5,608 bases of DNA from Ruminococcaceae bacterium UBA1448 (lineage in GTDB: Bacteria > Bacillota > Clostridia > Oscillospirales > Ruminococcaceae): positions 1-5,608 of the forward strand of contig DCTE01000200.1 of the NCBI GenBank assembly GCA_002329405.1. Direction: 5' to 3'. Made by a program: the position numbers and the translations under genes. Positions 1 to 5,404 of this stretch are shown here, in pieces. The notes under the pieces are model-generated. The model saw only the letters and a program-made list of their open reading frames with translations. It did no database searches and was not told the origin of the DNA. The number at the start of each line of letters is the position of its first letter. The stretch's first letter is position 1.

Positions 1-569
1 TTCTGTGCGGCAGTCAGGATGGCATGGGTAGTAATTCCCATTGGGAACAGCCAGGAAAGGACCAGGTCGGGCAGTGGGCGGTCGTACCGGATACCGGTCA
101 GCCCACTGTATACCCGCTCGATTGCCTGGTCGCGCCGGGCTGCCAGGAATTCCGGGCTGGAAAACTGGTTTGCCACCTGCTGCTGGAGAGGGGCGAGCCT
201 GCCTTCCGGGTCGTCGATTGTGCAGCAGTACCGGAGGGAGTTGGCAAGATGATAGTTGGACAGCGGCCGTTCGGGTGGAAAAAGCTGCTGCCAGCTGACA
301 AAGGATATTTCCAGCAAGACACCCTGATGAATCAGCTTGCCGGGCTTGGGCGGCGGTGTGGGGGCTGCTGTGACCAGATAGACATCGGTATCGGAACCGG
401 CCGGCAGCCGGTCTTCCGATGAGAGGGTGGGAGCTGAGCCGCCGATATAGGCGCCGAGGTATCCAGGTTTGCCGGCGGCATTTCCGGCAACCCAGCTGCG
501 GGCGGCCTGGATGGCCTGTGCTAGGGTCGGGGAGAATGGGGACGGTTGGTTTGGCTGATAGGGCTGCAT
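1..569 (-). CDS. nucleotidyltransferase-fold protein, 3' end beyond window
   Basis: This minus-strand reading frame is open for 189 codons from ATG at 569 and leaves the window without a stop, so the C-terminus is missing. The start is firm: AGGAGG lies 6 bases upstream (576-581) behind a good promoter. Residues 41-66 carry the polymerase-beta-type nucleotidyltransferase signature: GGS at 43-45, then GSDTDVYLV at 59-66 with the paired metal-binding aspartates D60 and D62. The strand GVLLEISFVSW (83-93) supplies a plausible third carboxylate, E87. A proline- and lysine-rich segment (70-78) separates the two strands. The rest is helical and rich in aromatic residues. Known members of this superfamily transfer nucleotides to drugs, proteins or RNA, and some are inactive. 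The substrate here cannot be read. It is transcribed away from udk, so it is probably an independent gene. The fold assignment is fairly confident; the function is unknown. Confidence 0.8.
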   Translation of the reverse strand, partial: MQPYQPNQPSPFSPTLAQAIQAARSWVAGNAAGKPGYLGAYIGGSAPTLSSEDRLPAGSDTDVYLVTAAPTPPPKPGKLIHQGVLLEISFVSWQQLFPPERPLSNYHLANSLRYCCTIDDPEGRLAPLQQQVANQFSSPEFLAARRDQAIERVYSGLTGIRYDRPLPDLVLSWLFPMGITTHAILTAAQ

Positions 570-575
570 AAAATT

Positions 576-581
576 CCTCCT
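576..581 (-). promoter_or_regulatory. ribosome binding site of the nucleotidyltransferase-like gene
   Basis: Read on the minus strand this is AGGAGG, a perfect Shine-Dalgarno core, with a 6-base A/T spacer to the ATG at 569-567. It fixes the start of a gene whose end lies outside the window. Confidence 0.85.
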
Positions 582-623
582 GTCAGGGGTGGTGCAGGTA
601 TTGTGAGCGGGCAGCGTAAAGAT

Positions 624-652
624 AGTATACAGGATTCAATCGCCGGAATCAA
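624..652 (-). promoter_or_regulatory. sigma-A-type promoter of the nucleotidyltransferase-like gene
   Basis: On the minus strand TTGATT (652-647) and TATACT (629-624) are separated by exactly 17 bases. Transcription should begin near 617, giving a leader of about 48 bases before the ATG at 569. It is divergent from the udk promoter; the two -35 elements are about 43 bases apart, so a protein bound between them could affect both. Confidence 0.7.
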
Positions 653-682
653 CCCTGCTTTCGTCAGAAACGGTAGCTTTTC

Positions 683-695
683 GCCGCTGTGCGGC
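683..695. repeat. perfect inverted repeat abutting the udk -35 element
   Basis: GCCGC and GCGGC flank a TGT centre and end one base before the TTGATT -35 box of the udk promoter. The placement suits an operator. The repeat is followed by TTGATTTTT, so read as RNA it also resembles a very short terminator. It is only five base pairs per arm and could be chance in GC-rich DNA. Confidence 0.3.
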
Positions 696-724
696 TTGAT
701 TTTTGGAGAAAAATGAGATAAACT
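696..724 (+). promoter_or_regulatory. probable sigma-A-type promoter of the udk operon
   Basis: TTGATT (696-701) and TAAACT (719-724) are spaced by 17 bases, each matching four of six consensus positions. Transcription would begin near 731, about 44 bases before the ATG at 775. It is the only good promoter candidate upstream of the three-gene operon, and its -35 hexamer is identical to that of the divergent gene. Confidence 0.5.
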
Positions 725-774
725 GTTAGTGGTAAACCAGAAAGAACAGAACTGGGAAGGAAGTGTCTGACAAG

Positions 775-1407
775 ATGAAGCCACTGATGATCGGGATTGC
801 CGGCGGGACCGGTTCCGGCAAATCAACCTTTACCGGCCGCCTGCGGGAGACCTTCGGAGACGACATCGCGGTCGTTTACCATGACAATTATTACCGCAGC
901 AACGACGGTGTACCGGTCGAACAGCGCAAAAAGATTAACTATGACCATCCTGATTCCCTTGAAACGGAACTGCTGGTCGAGCATCTGATCAAGCTGAGGT
1001 CGGGGATCGCGATTCAGTCGCCGGTCTATGATTTTACCGTCCACAACCGTTCCGAAAAAACCATTCGGATTGAGCCGCGCAGTATTATTATTGTGGAAGG
1101 GATTCTGGTGCTGGCTGATAAACGGCTGCGGGATTTGTTTGATATCAAGATCTATGTTGAAACCGACGCCGACGAGCGGATTCTCCGCCGGGTGATGCGG
1201 GATTTGAAGGAACGAGGACGTGATATTGAAAATATTGTCGACCAGTACCTGACGACCGTCAAACCGATGCACTATCTGTTTGTCGAACCGTCGCGGGCAA
1301 AGGCTGATTTTGTAATCAATGGCGGGATGAATCCGGTTGCGCTGGACCTGGTTGTCACCAAGATCCGCGACCGTCTTTCACAGCAGCAGAAGGGGACAGA
1401 AAAATGA
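775..1407 (+). CDS. udk: uridine kinase
   Basis: Uridine kinase phosphorylates uridine (and usually cytidine) with ATP or GTP to give UMP or CMP, in cytosolic pyrimidine salvage. Counted from ATG 775 the protein has 210 residues, normal for the family. The P-loop GGTGSGKST is at 10-18; HDNYY (36-40) carries the family's conserved acidic residue near the phosphate acceptor; NYDHPDS (55-61) belongs to the nucleoside-binding region; IIVEGILVL follows as a Walker-B-like strand; the arginine-rich stretch RRVMRDLKERGRD forms the lid. An in-frame GTG at 763 would add four residues, but the purine run GGGAAGG ends only two bases before it, whereas GGAAG (759-763) lies 11 bases before ATG 775, so I prefer 775. 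The stop overlaps the next start (ATGA), pointing to coupled translation. The identity is very secure; the exact start is less so. Confidence 0.95.
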   Translation: MKPLMIGIAGGTGSGKSTFTGRLRETFGDDIAVVYHDNYYRSNDGVPVEQRKKINYDHPDSLETELLVEHLIKLRSGIAIQSPVYDFTVHNRSEKTIRIEPRSIIIVEGILVLADKRLRDLFDIKIYVETDADERILRRVMRDLKERGRDIENIVDQYLTTVKPMHYLFVEPSRAKADFVINGGMNPVALDLVVTKIRDRLSQQQKGTEK

Positions 1408-3395
1408 TGAAAGTAGCAATTGAAGATTTCGCAAATGTCAAAAAACTGGGTGGACTGACCCTGTCGCCATCGGGTCAAAAGGCTGCCTTTACTGTTACGA
1501 CAGGCAGTGTAGAAGATAACGCCTACCGGACGGATATCTGGGTTTATGATCCTGGTCACACCCCCGCGCTTTTCCGGCTGACGGCAGGGGAGGACGGCAA
1601 AGCCCCCTGTTTTCTGGATGAGGACACGATTCTGTTCCCTGCTGACCGCCATGGACGCCATAAACCGGAAAACGGTGTGCAGTATACCGTCTATAACCGG
1701 ATTGCACTGGGCGGCGGTGAAGCGGAGGAGGACTTTGTTCTGCCCTTTTCGGCGTCCGGCCTGACGCCGCTTGGCGACGGGGCATTTCTGGCCAGCGGGC
1801 TGCGCGACCTGTCGCTGCCTGACCTGAGCGGACTGTCCGGCGAGGAAAAGGCGGCAGCGGTCAAAAAGCTGGAGGAAGAAAAGGATTATGAAGTTTTTGA
1901 CGAGCTGCCTTTCTGGTTCAACGGCAGGGGCGTCATCAACAAAAAGCGCCGCGGCTTGTACCTTGTCTGCCCGAAGACGGGGGAAAACAGCCTGCTGACA
2001 GCCGAATATTTTGACCTGCACGGATTTTCGGTCAACGGGAAAACGGACCGGGCTGTCTTCTGGGGCAACGAGTTTACAACCCTGAACAGCCAGAAATCCC
2101 GGATGTTTGTCTGTGACCTGAAGACAATGCAGATGACGGAAGTGCAGCTGAACGGCCGGTACAATGTGAGTGCCGCGGTTTTCTGCGGTGAAACGGTTGT
2201 TTTTGCAGCGGCGACCGGCGAAAAGTATGGCAGCAGTGAGAACCCGGCCTTTTATATCTGCGCATCGGACGGCAGCTTTACGCTGCTTGCAGCTCCCGAT
2301 CCCAGCCTGAGCGCAGTCGGCAGCGATATTGCCGGCGGCGGGGACAGCTTTGCCGGGGATGAGAAGGGCGTCGTTTTTGTCCAGACAGTTGGATATCATT
2401 CGGTTTACCGCCGGCTGAAACTGGATGGCGAAATTGAAACGCTGGCTGACCAGATCAATATTGTCAGCTGTGCACAGGGGACCAATCCGGTCTATCTGAT
2501 CGGTATGGAAAAGGATGCGCCGCAGGAGTTTTACCGGGTGGAAAATGGCCAGCTGGAAAAGCTGTCGGCCTTCAATGCCGAATATCTCGCCAGCCATGAG
2601 ATCGCCCATACCGAGCACTTTACCTTTACCGATTCGGACGGGGTGGAGATCGACGGATGGGTGCTTTACCCGGCGGATTTTGATAAAAACCGCAAATATC
2701 CCGGCATTCTGGACGTCCACGGAGGCCCGCAGACCGCCTATGGCGAAGGCTTCTTCCATGAGATGCAGTACTGGGCGGGTCTTGGTTACATCGTCTTTTT
2801 CTGCAACCCGCGTGGCAGCTCTGGCAAAGGCGGCGGTTTTGCCGATATTTACGGCGACAATTACGGCGTGCGGGACTATAACGACCTGATGGAATTCACC
2901 GACCAGGTGCTGGAGAGAGTCCCCCAGATCGACCCCGCCCGCATCGGCATGACCGGCGGCAGCTACGGCGGCTTTATGGCCAACTGGATTATCGGCCACA
3001 CCGACCGGTTCGCGGCGGTCGCTTCCCAGCGGAGCATTGCCAACTATGTCAGCAAATGCCTGACCACCGATATCGGCTATTATCATAATCTGTCTGCGAT
3101 TCAGGCGGACCCCTGGTCCAGCCCGGAGAAGATGTGGGCCCATTCGCCGCTCGCCTATGCCAACCGTGCCAAGACCCCGACCCTGTTTATCCAGTCGGAC
3201 GAGGATTACCGCTGCTGGATGGGGGACGCGGTGCAGATGCTCCAGGCGCTGCTGATGCACGGAGTGCCCGCGCGGATGTGCCTGTTCCATGGGGAAAACC
3301 ACGAGCTGTCCCGTTCCGGTAAGCCCAAACACCGTGTGCGCCGGCTGCGTGAGATCACCCAGTGGTTTGACAAGTACCTCGGACGGTGCGAATAA
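1404..3395 (+). CDS. S9 family serine peptidase (prolyl oligopeptidase / acylaminoacyl-peptidase type)
   Basis: This 663-residue protein has the two-part architecture of S9 peptidases: an N-terminal seven-bladed beta-propeller (about 1-395) that gates access, and a C-terminal alpha/beta-hydrolase domain (about 402-663). The propeller opens with a typical LSPSGQKAAF blade motif. In the catalytic domain are HGGP (439-442, oxyanion region), NPRGSSG (468-474), the nucleophile elbow GGSYGG with Ser520, DEDYRC with Asp601, and GENHELSR with His633, a complete triad. There is no signal peptide or membrane segment, so it should be cytosolic and cleave short peptides, possibly N-blocked ones; the exact specificity cannot be read. 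The start ATG overlaps the udk stop and has AAGGGG eight bases upstream; a second ATG follows directly at 1407. The 3' end overlaps the regulator gene by ten bases. It is close to the S9C subfamily. Confidence 0.93.
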   Translation: MMKVAIEDFANVKKLGGLTLSPSGQKAAFTVTTGSVEDNAYRTDIWVYDPGHTPALFRLTAGEDGKAPCFLDEDTILFPADRHGRHKPENGVQYTVYNRIALGGGEAEEDFVLPFSASGLTPLGDGAFLASGLRDLSLPDLSGLSGEEKAAAVKKLEEEKDYEVFDELPFWFNGRGVINKKRRGLYLVCPKTGENSLLTAEYFDLHGFSVNGKTDRAVFWGNEFTTLNSQKSRMFVCDLKTMQMTEVQLNGRYNVSAAVFCGETVVFAAATGEKYGSSENPAFYICASDGSFTLLAAPDPSLSAVGSDIAGGGDSFAGDEKGVVFVQTVGYHSVYRRLKLDGEIETLADQINIVSCAQGTNPVYLIGMEKDAPQEFYRVENGQLEKLSAFNAEYLASHEIAHTEHFTFTDSDGVEIDGWVLYPADFDKNRKYPGILDVHGGPQTAYGEGFFHEMQYWAGLGYIVFFCNPRGSSGKGGGFADIYGDNYGVRDYNDLMEFTDQVLERVPQIDPARIGMTGGSYGGFMANWIIGHTDRFAAVASQRSIANYVSKCLTTDIGYYHNLSAIQADPWSSPEKMWAHSPLAYANRAKTPTLFIQSDEDYRCWMGDAVQMLQALLMHGVPARMCLFHGENHELSRSGKPKHRVRRLREITQWFDKYLGRCE

Positions 3396-4066
3396 TACCT
3401 GAGACCCGGCAGCTGAGAGCCAGAGTTGAGCAGAAGGGGATTCCCGGTTATTTTACCCATTGGGAGCAGTATACCCGCCGGTACCTGCGTTTTCAGGCGG
3501 GCGAACAGATTTTGACTGCGGGAAAAGAGATGTCGGGTTTTTATTTTCTGTTGCAGGGAAGCGTTCGGGTGTACGCGCTTGATGCGGACGGACGTGTCCG
3601 TCTTTTGACGCTCTGCCGTGAGGATAAAGAAGTGCTGCTGGGAGATGTTGAATACCTGACCGGCAGTTGTTCACCAAACCATGTGGAAGCTGTGGAAGAA
3701 TCGGTCCTGCTGTTGGTACCGTTTGACCGGGAGCGGATGGAGACGGATATTGCGTTGTACAGATATATTTCGTTCACCCTGCTGCGCAAGATGGAACAGG
3801 CTTCAGAACACGTGATCCATATGGTTTTCCAGCCGCTGTCGGTCCGTCTGGCGGATTACCTGCTGACTACCTCGGATAATGGGGTCTTTACCGGCCGGTA
3901 TACCGACGCCGCCAATTATCTGGGATGCAGCTACCGCCAGCTGATGCGGCTGGTTTCGCAGTTTTACCGGGAGGGGGTTCTCGTCCGGGAGGGCGGGCAT
4001 ATCCGGGTACAGCGTCCTGACCGGCTGCAGGAGCTTGCCAGTAGTGAAGAGCCGGCGCAGGAATAA
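3386..4066 (+). CDS. Crp/Fnr-family transcriptional regulator, YeiL-like
   Basis: The protein has 226 residues from GTG 3386. An N-terminal cyclic-nucleotide-binding-like beta-roll spans about 30-118 (FQAGEQILTAGKEMSGFYFL, LQGSVRVYAL), a long dimerisation helix about 120-147, and a winged helix-turn-helix about 150-212. The segment YTDAANYLGCSYRQLMRLVS closely resembles the DNA-binding part of E. coli YeiL as I remember it. The Arg/Ser pair by which CRP grips cAMP phosphate is absent (LGDVEYLTGSCSPNHVEA), and cysteines occur only at 77, 95 and 181, so neither cAMP binding nor an FNR [4Fe-4S] cluster is expected; the ligand is unknown. A TGA at 3368-3370 closes the frame upstream, and the next ATG would delete part of the beta-roll, so the GTG is the best start. 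It has little Shine-Dalgarno and overlaps the peptidase stop, suggesting reinitiation by terminating ribosomes. Confidence 0.88.
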   Translation: MRIIPETRQLRARVEQKGIPGYFTHWEQYTRRYLRFQAGEQILTAGKEMSGFYFLLQGSVRVYALDADGRVRLLTLCREDKEVLLGDVEYLTGSCSPNHVEAVEESVLLLVPFDRERMETDIALYRYISFTLLRKMEQASEHVIHMVFQPLSVRLADYLLTTSDNGVFTGRYTDAANYLGCSYRQLMRLVSQFYREGVLVREGGHIRVQRPDRLQELASSEEPAQE

Positions 4067-4068
4067 CT

Positions 4069-4296
4069 GGCTCTTTGTCAATAGTTGGGGTAAAATCCAA
4101 CTGCCTGCCCGGCGCGTTAGGTGGGTGCTCGTAAGAAAGTAATTCAGTCAAAATTACGTGTATGGCCTCTGCCAGGCAGAAGCGTCTGACAATATGCACC
4201 ATATTCGGTGTTTGGGCCGGGTGTGGTGCATTTTTATTTGGGTACAGTCGATGAACTCCATTTGCAGCCGGGCAGCTTCCTGTTTGTCGGAGAGCC
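4069..4296. mobile_element. possible decayed ISL3-like insertion-sequence remnant
   Basis: Three bases after the regulator stop the sequence begins GGCTCTTTGTCAATAG, which resembles, from memory, terminal repeats of ISL3-family elements. At 4284-4296 an inward-facing partner, TTGTCGGAGAGCC, matches the inverted first end at 10 of 13 positions, which would bound a 228-base non-autonomous or decayed element. Read on the minus strand, a fragment ending about 47 bases from the 4069 end contains RNFD and LRA residues faintly like an ISL3 transposase C-terminus, but it is broken by a stop. There is no 8-base target duplication and no intact transposase. The first end is moderately suggestive; the second end and the element as a whole are speculative. 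Confidence 0.25.
4194..4239 (+). terminator. intrinsic terminator of the udk-peptidase-regulator operon
   Basis: ATGCACCA (4194-4201) pairs perfectly with TGGTGCAT (4224-4231). The stem continues inward with G-U and Watson-Crick pairs down to CGG/CCG around an eight-base loop, about 15 pairs in all, followed by TTTTTATTT. The G-U pairs form only in the plus-strand RNA and there is no T run on the other side, so it works rightward. It lies 127 bases after the regulator stop, giving the operon mRNA a fairly long 3' untranslated region. Confidence 0.85.
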
Positions 4297-4333
4297 AGGC
4301 AAGAGAAAAATCCTTAGCCACGCCGTTTCTGTC

Positions 4334-4354
4334 AAAAGCAGTATTGCTTTTTTT
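4334..4354 (+). terminator. weak secondary terminator-like hairpin
   Basis: AAAAGCA (4334-4340) and TGCTTTT (4345-4351) form a seven-pair stem around GTAT, extended by three more T residues. The stem is A/T-rich and weak. It may act as a backup to the strong terminator about 100 bases upstream, or it may be incidental. Confidence 0.35.
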
Positions 4355-4437
4355 GTCCCCGTCTACTTACTCGGGCTGTTATTTACACAAATGAGGCCAT
4401 CGGTACGCGGCCGGCCGACGCAAACAGTCAGCGCGGA

Positions 4438-4460
4438 CACCACGCCTTGACGGCGGGGTG
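4438..4460. repeat. imperfect inverted repeat enclosing the rluB -35 box
   Basis: CACC-A-CGCC (4438-4446) faces GGCG-G-GGTG (4452-4460): eight pairs with one A/G mismatch. The loop TTGAC is the core of the -35 element of the rluB promoter. It could be an operator for a dimeric protein or a chance product of GC-rich sequence. Confidence 0.35.
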
Positions 4461-4475
4461 GGGGGATGGTATAAT
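4447..4475 (+). promoter_or_regulatory. sigma-A-type promoter of rluB
   Basis: TTGACG (4447-4452) matches five of six -35 positions and TATAAT (4470-4475) is a perfect -10, with a 17-base spacer. Thirteen of the 17 spacer bases are G. Transcription should start near 4482, leaving a leader of about 65 bases. This is the strongest promoter in the window and separates rluB from the upstream operon. Confidence 0.85.
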
Positions 4476-4508
4476 GATGGTGTAAGAGATTGCTGAGAAG
4501 CAAACCGT

Positions 4509-4525
4509 ACTGCGGGTTACGCAGT
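4509..4525 (+). promoter_or_regulatory. stem-loop in the rluB leader
   Basis: ACTGCG (4509-4514) and CGCAGT (4520-4525) pair perfectly around GGTTA. The stem ends about nine bases before the AAGGA Shine-Dalgarno (4535-4539), so it leaves the ribosome site open. It could stabilise the leader or bind a regulator. It lacks a T run and is not a terminator. Confidence 0.45.
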
Positions 4526-4546
4526 CTGATAAGAAAGGAAAAAACA

Positions 4547-5314
4547 ATGGAAATTCGTGTGCAGAAGATTATTTCCGATGCTGGTGTCTGTTCCCGCCGA
4601 AAAGCCGAAGAGCTGATCGCTGAGGGCAAGGTCAAGGTCAACGGTCACCCTGCTGTGATTGGTCAGAAAGCTGACCCCTACCGCGACCTGATCACCGTCG
4701 GCGGGGAAAAAATCCCGACACCGCATGAACAGCGCAGTGTCTACCTGATGCTGTACAAGCCCCGCGGCTATCTGACCGCGATGAGTGATGACCGCGGAAG
4801 AAAATGTGTTGCCGAGCTGGTGGAGGATGTCCCCGAGCGTGTCTACCCGGTTGGAAGGCTGGACCTCAACTCGGAAGGCCTGCTGCTGATGACCAACAAC
4901 GGCGAGTTCGCCAATCTGATCACCCATCCGTCCCATGAAATCCCCAAATGCTATCGCGTCACCGTTCACAGTACCGTCACCGATGAACAGCAGATCGCCC
5001 TTGCAACCGGTATTGAACTGGATGGACGCAAAACCGCACCGGCAGAAGTAAAGGTCGTTACCGAAGAGGAAGGCCGTACCGTCATGCTGATCACGATTGT
5101 GGAGGGCCGCAACCGTGAGATTCGCCGGATGTGCGAAGCGGTCGGGCTGGAGGTTGCACGGCTGAAACGGATTTCGATTGGTTCATTGCGGCTGGGGATG
5201 CTCCAGCCGGGCAAGTACCGTGAGCTGACCGATGAGGAAGTCGGGCAGCTGATCAGCGCCGCCCGCAGCACAACCAATAAAGCGGTCGGCCGTCCCCGTT
5301 CCCGCAGGAAATAA
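4547..5314 (+). CDS. rluB: RluB/RsuA-family rRNA pseudouridine synthase
   Basis: This 255-residue enzyme isomerises a specific uridine in ribosomal RNA to pseudouridine. In the RluB branch the target is the 23S rRNA peptidyl-transferase region (U2605 in E. coli numbering). An S4 RNA-binding domain occupies about 2-48 (VQKIISDAGVCSRRKAEELI). The catalytic domain follows, with YKPRGYLTA at 70-78, the signature GRLDLNSEGLLL at 103-114 containing catalytic Asp106, the KCYRV segment at 134-138 and EGRNREIRRM at 186-195. The C-terminus is a basic tail, GRPRSRRK. AAGGA lies seven bases before ATG 4547. In-frame TTG 4490 would add 19 residues that do not resemble the family and lacks a ribosome site, so I reject it. 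The gene has its own promoter and a hairpin after its stop. RluB is preferred over RsuA because of length and overall likeness to Bacillota RluB; the exact target is inferred. Confidence 0.93.
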   Translation: MEIRVQKIISDAGVCSRRKAEELIAEGKVKVNGHPAVIGQKADPYRDLITVGGEKIPTPHEQRSVYLMLYKPRGYLTAMSDDRGRKCVAELVEDVPERVYPVGRLDLNSEGLLLMTNNGEFANLITHPSHEIPKCYRVTVHSTVTDEQQIALATGIELDGRKTAPAEVKVVTEEEGRTVMLITIVEGRNREIRRMCEAVGLEVARLKRISIGSLRLGMLQPGKYRELTDEEVGQLISAARSTTNKAVGRPRSRRK

Positions 5315-5345
5315 TTCCCGGGACGGGTGCAGACAGGCAGTCAGA

Positions 5346-5375
5346 CTGGCCGGTCGGGTTTTCCTGACCGGCCAG
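5346..5375 (+). terminator. strong GC hairpin after rluB, probable terminator
   Basis: CTGGCCGGTC (5346-5355) pairs perfectly with GACCGGCCAG (5366-5375). The stem continues through one G-U and two G-C pairs to a TTTT loop, 13 pairs in all. The following AAGTATTATTAT is U-rich but lacks a continuous T run, so termination may be incomplete and the hairpin could also protect the rluB mRNA 3' end. The next gene starts 30 bases further on with no clear promoter of its own. Confidence 0.6.
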
Positions 5376-5404
5376 AAGTATTATTATAAGGAAAGAGTGG
5401 AAGA

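Larger units (their letters stand above)
4067..4546. other. 480-base non-coding interval between the regulator gene and rluB
   Basis: I see no convincing gene here. The interval holds, in order, a possible insertion-sequence end (4069), small hairpins at 4083-4102 and 4168-4180, a strong terminator (4194-4239), a weaker hairpin with a T run (4334-4354), an inverted repeat over a -35 box (4438-4460), the rluB promoter (4447-4475) and a leader hairpin (4509-4525). Several short frames of 55-80 codons cross it on both strands. None has a Shine-Dalgarno site or recognisable sequence, and they overlap one another. Confidence 0.8.

Noticed and set aside
24..422. Plus-strand frames in the first 420 bases
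   Set aside because: They lie opposite the nucleotidyltransferase-like gene, which has clear motifs, a perfect ribosome site and a promoter; the plus frames have none of these.
1272..3332. A 686-codon open frame on the minus strand opposite the peptidase gene
   Set aside because: Its codons are in register with the peptidase codons, so it stays open simply because that gene avoids TTA, CTA and TCA. The plus-strand protein has complete family motifs; the antisense product resembles nothing and has no matching start signals.
4154..4321. A 55-codon minus-strand frame from GTG 4321 with protein-like composition
   Set aside because: No Shine-Dalgarno lies before the GTG, no promoter is seen, and it overlaps the terminator stem. 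It could be a transposase relic but cannot be supported as a gene.
4407..4420. GC-rich palindromic run around GGCCGGCC
   Set aside because: It is a short restriction-site-like palindrome with no extension or T run and no relation to the nearby promoter.
4208..4450. An 80-codon plus-strand frame in the intergenic region
   Set aside because: It starts at a GTG inside the terminator hairpin, has no Shine-Dalgarno and no recognisable sequence, and runs into the rluB promoter.
4490..4546. N-terminal extension of RluB from TTG 4490
   Set aside because: The extra 19 residues are unlike the family, the TTG has no ribosome site and lies only about eight bases after the predicted transcription start; ATG 4547 has a good site.
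5379..5387. TATTAT as a -10 box for the gene at 5405
   Set aside because: No -35-like hexamer is found at the right distance; that position falls inside the GC hairpin.
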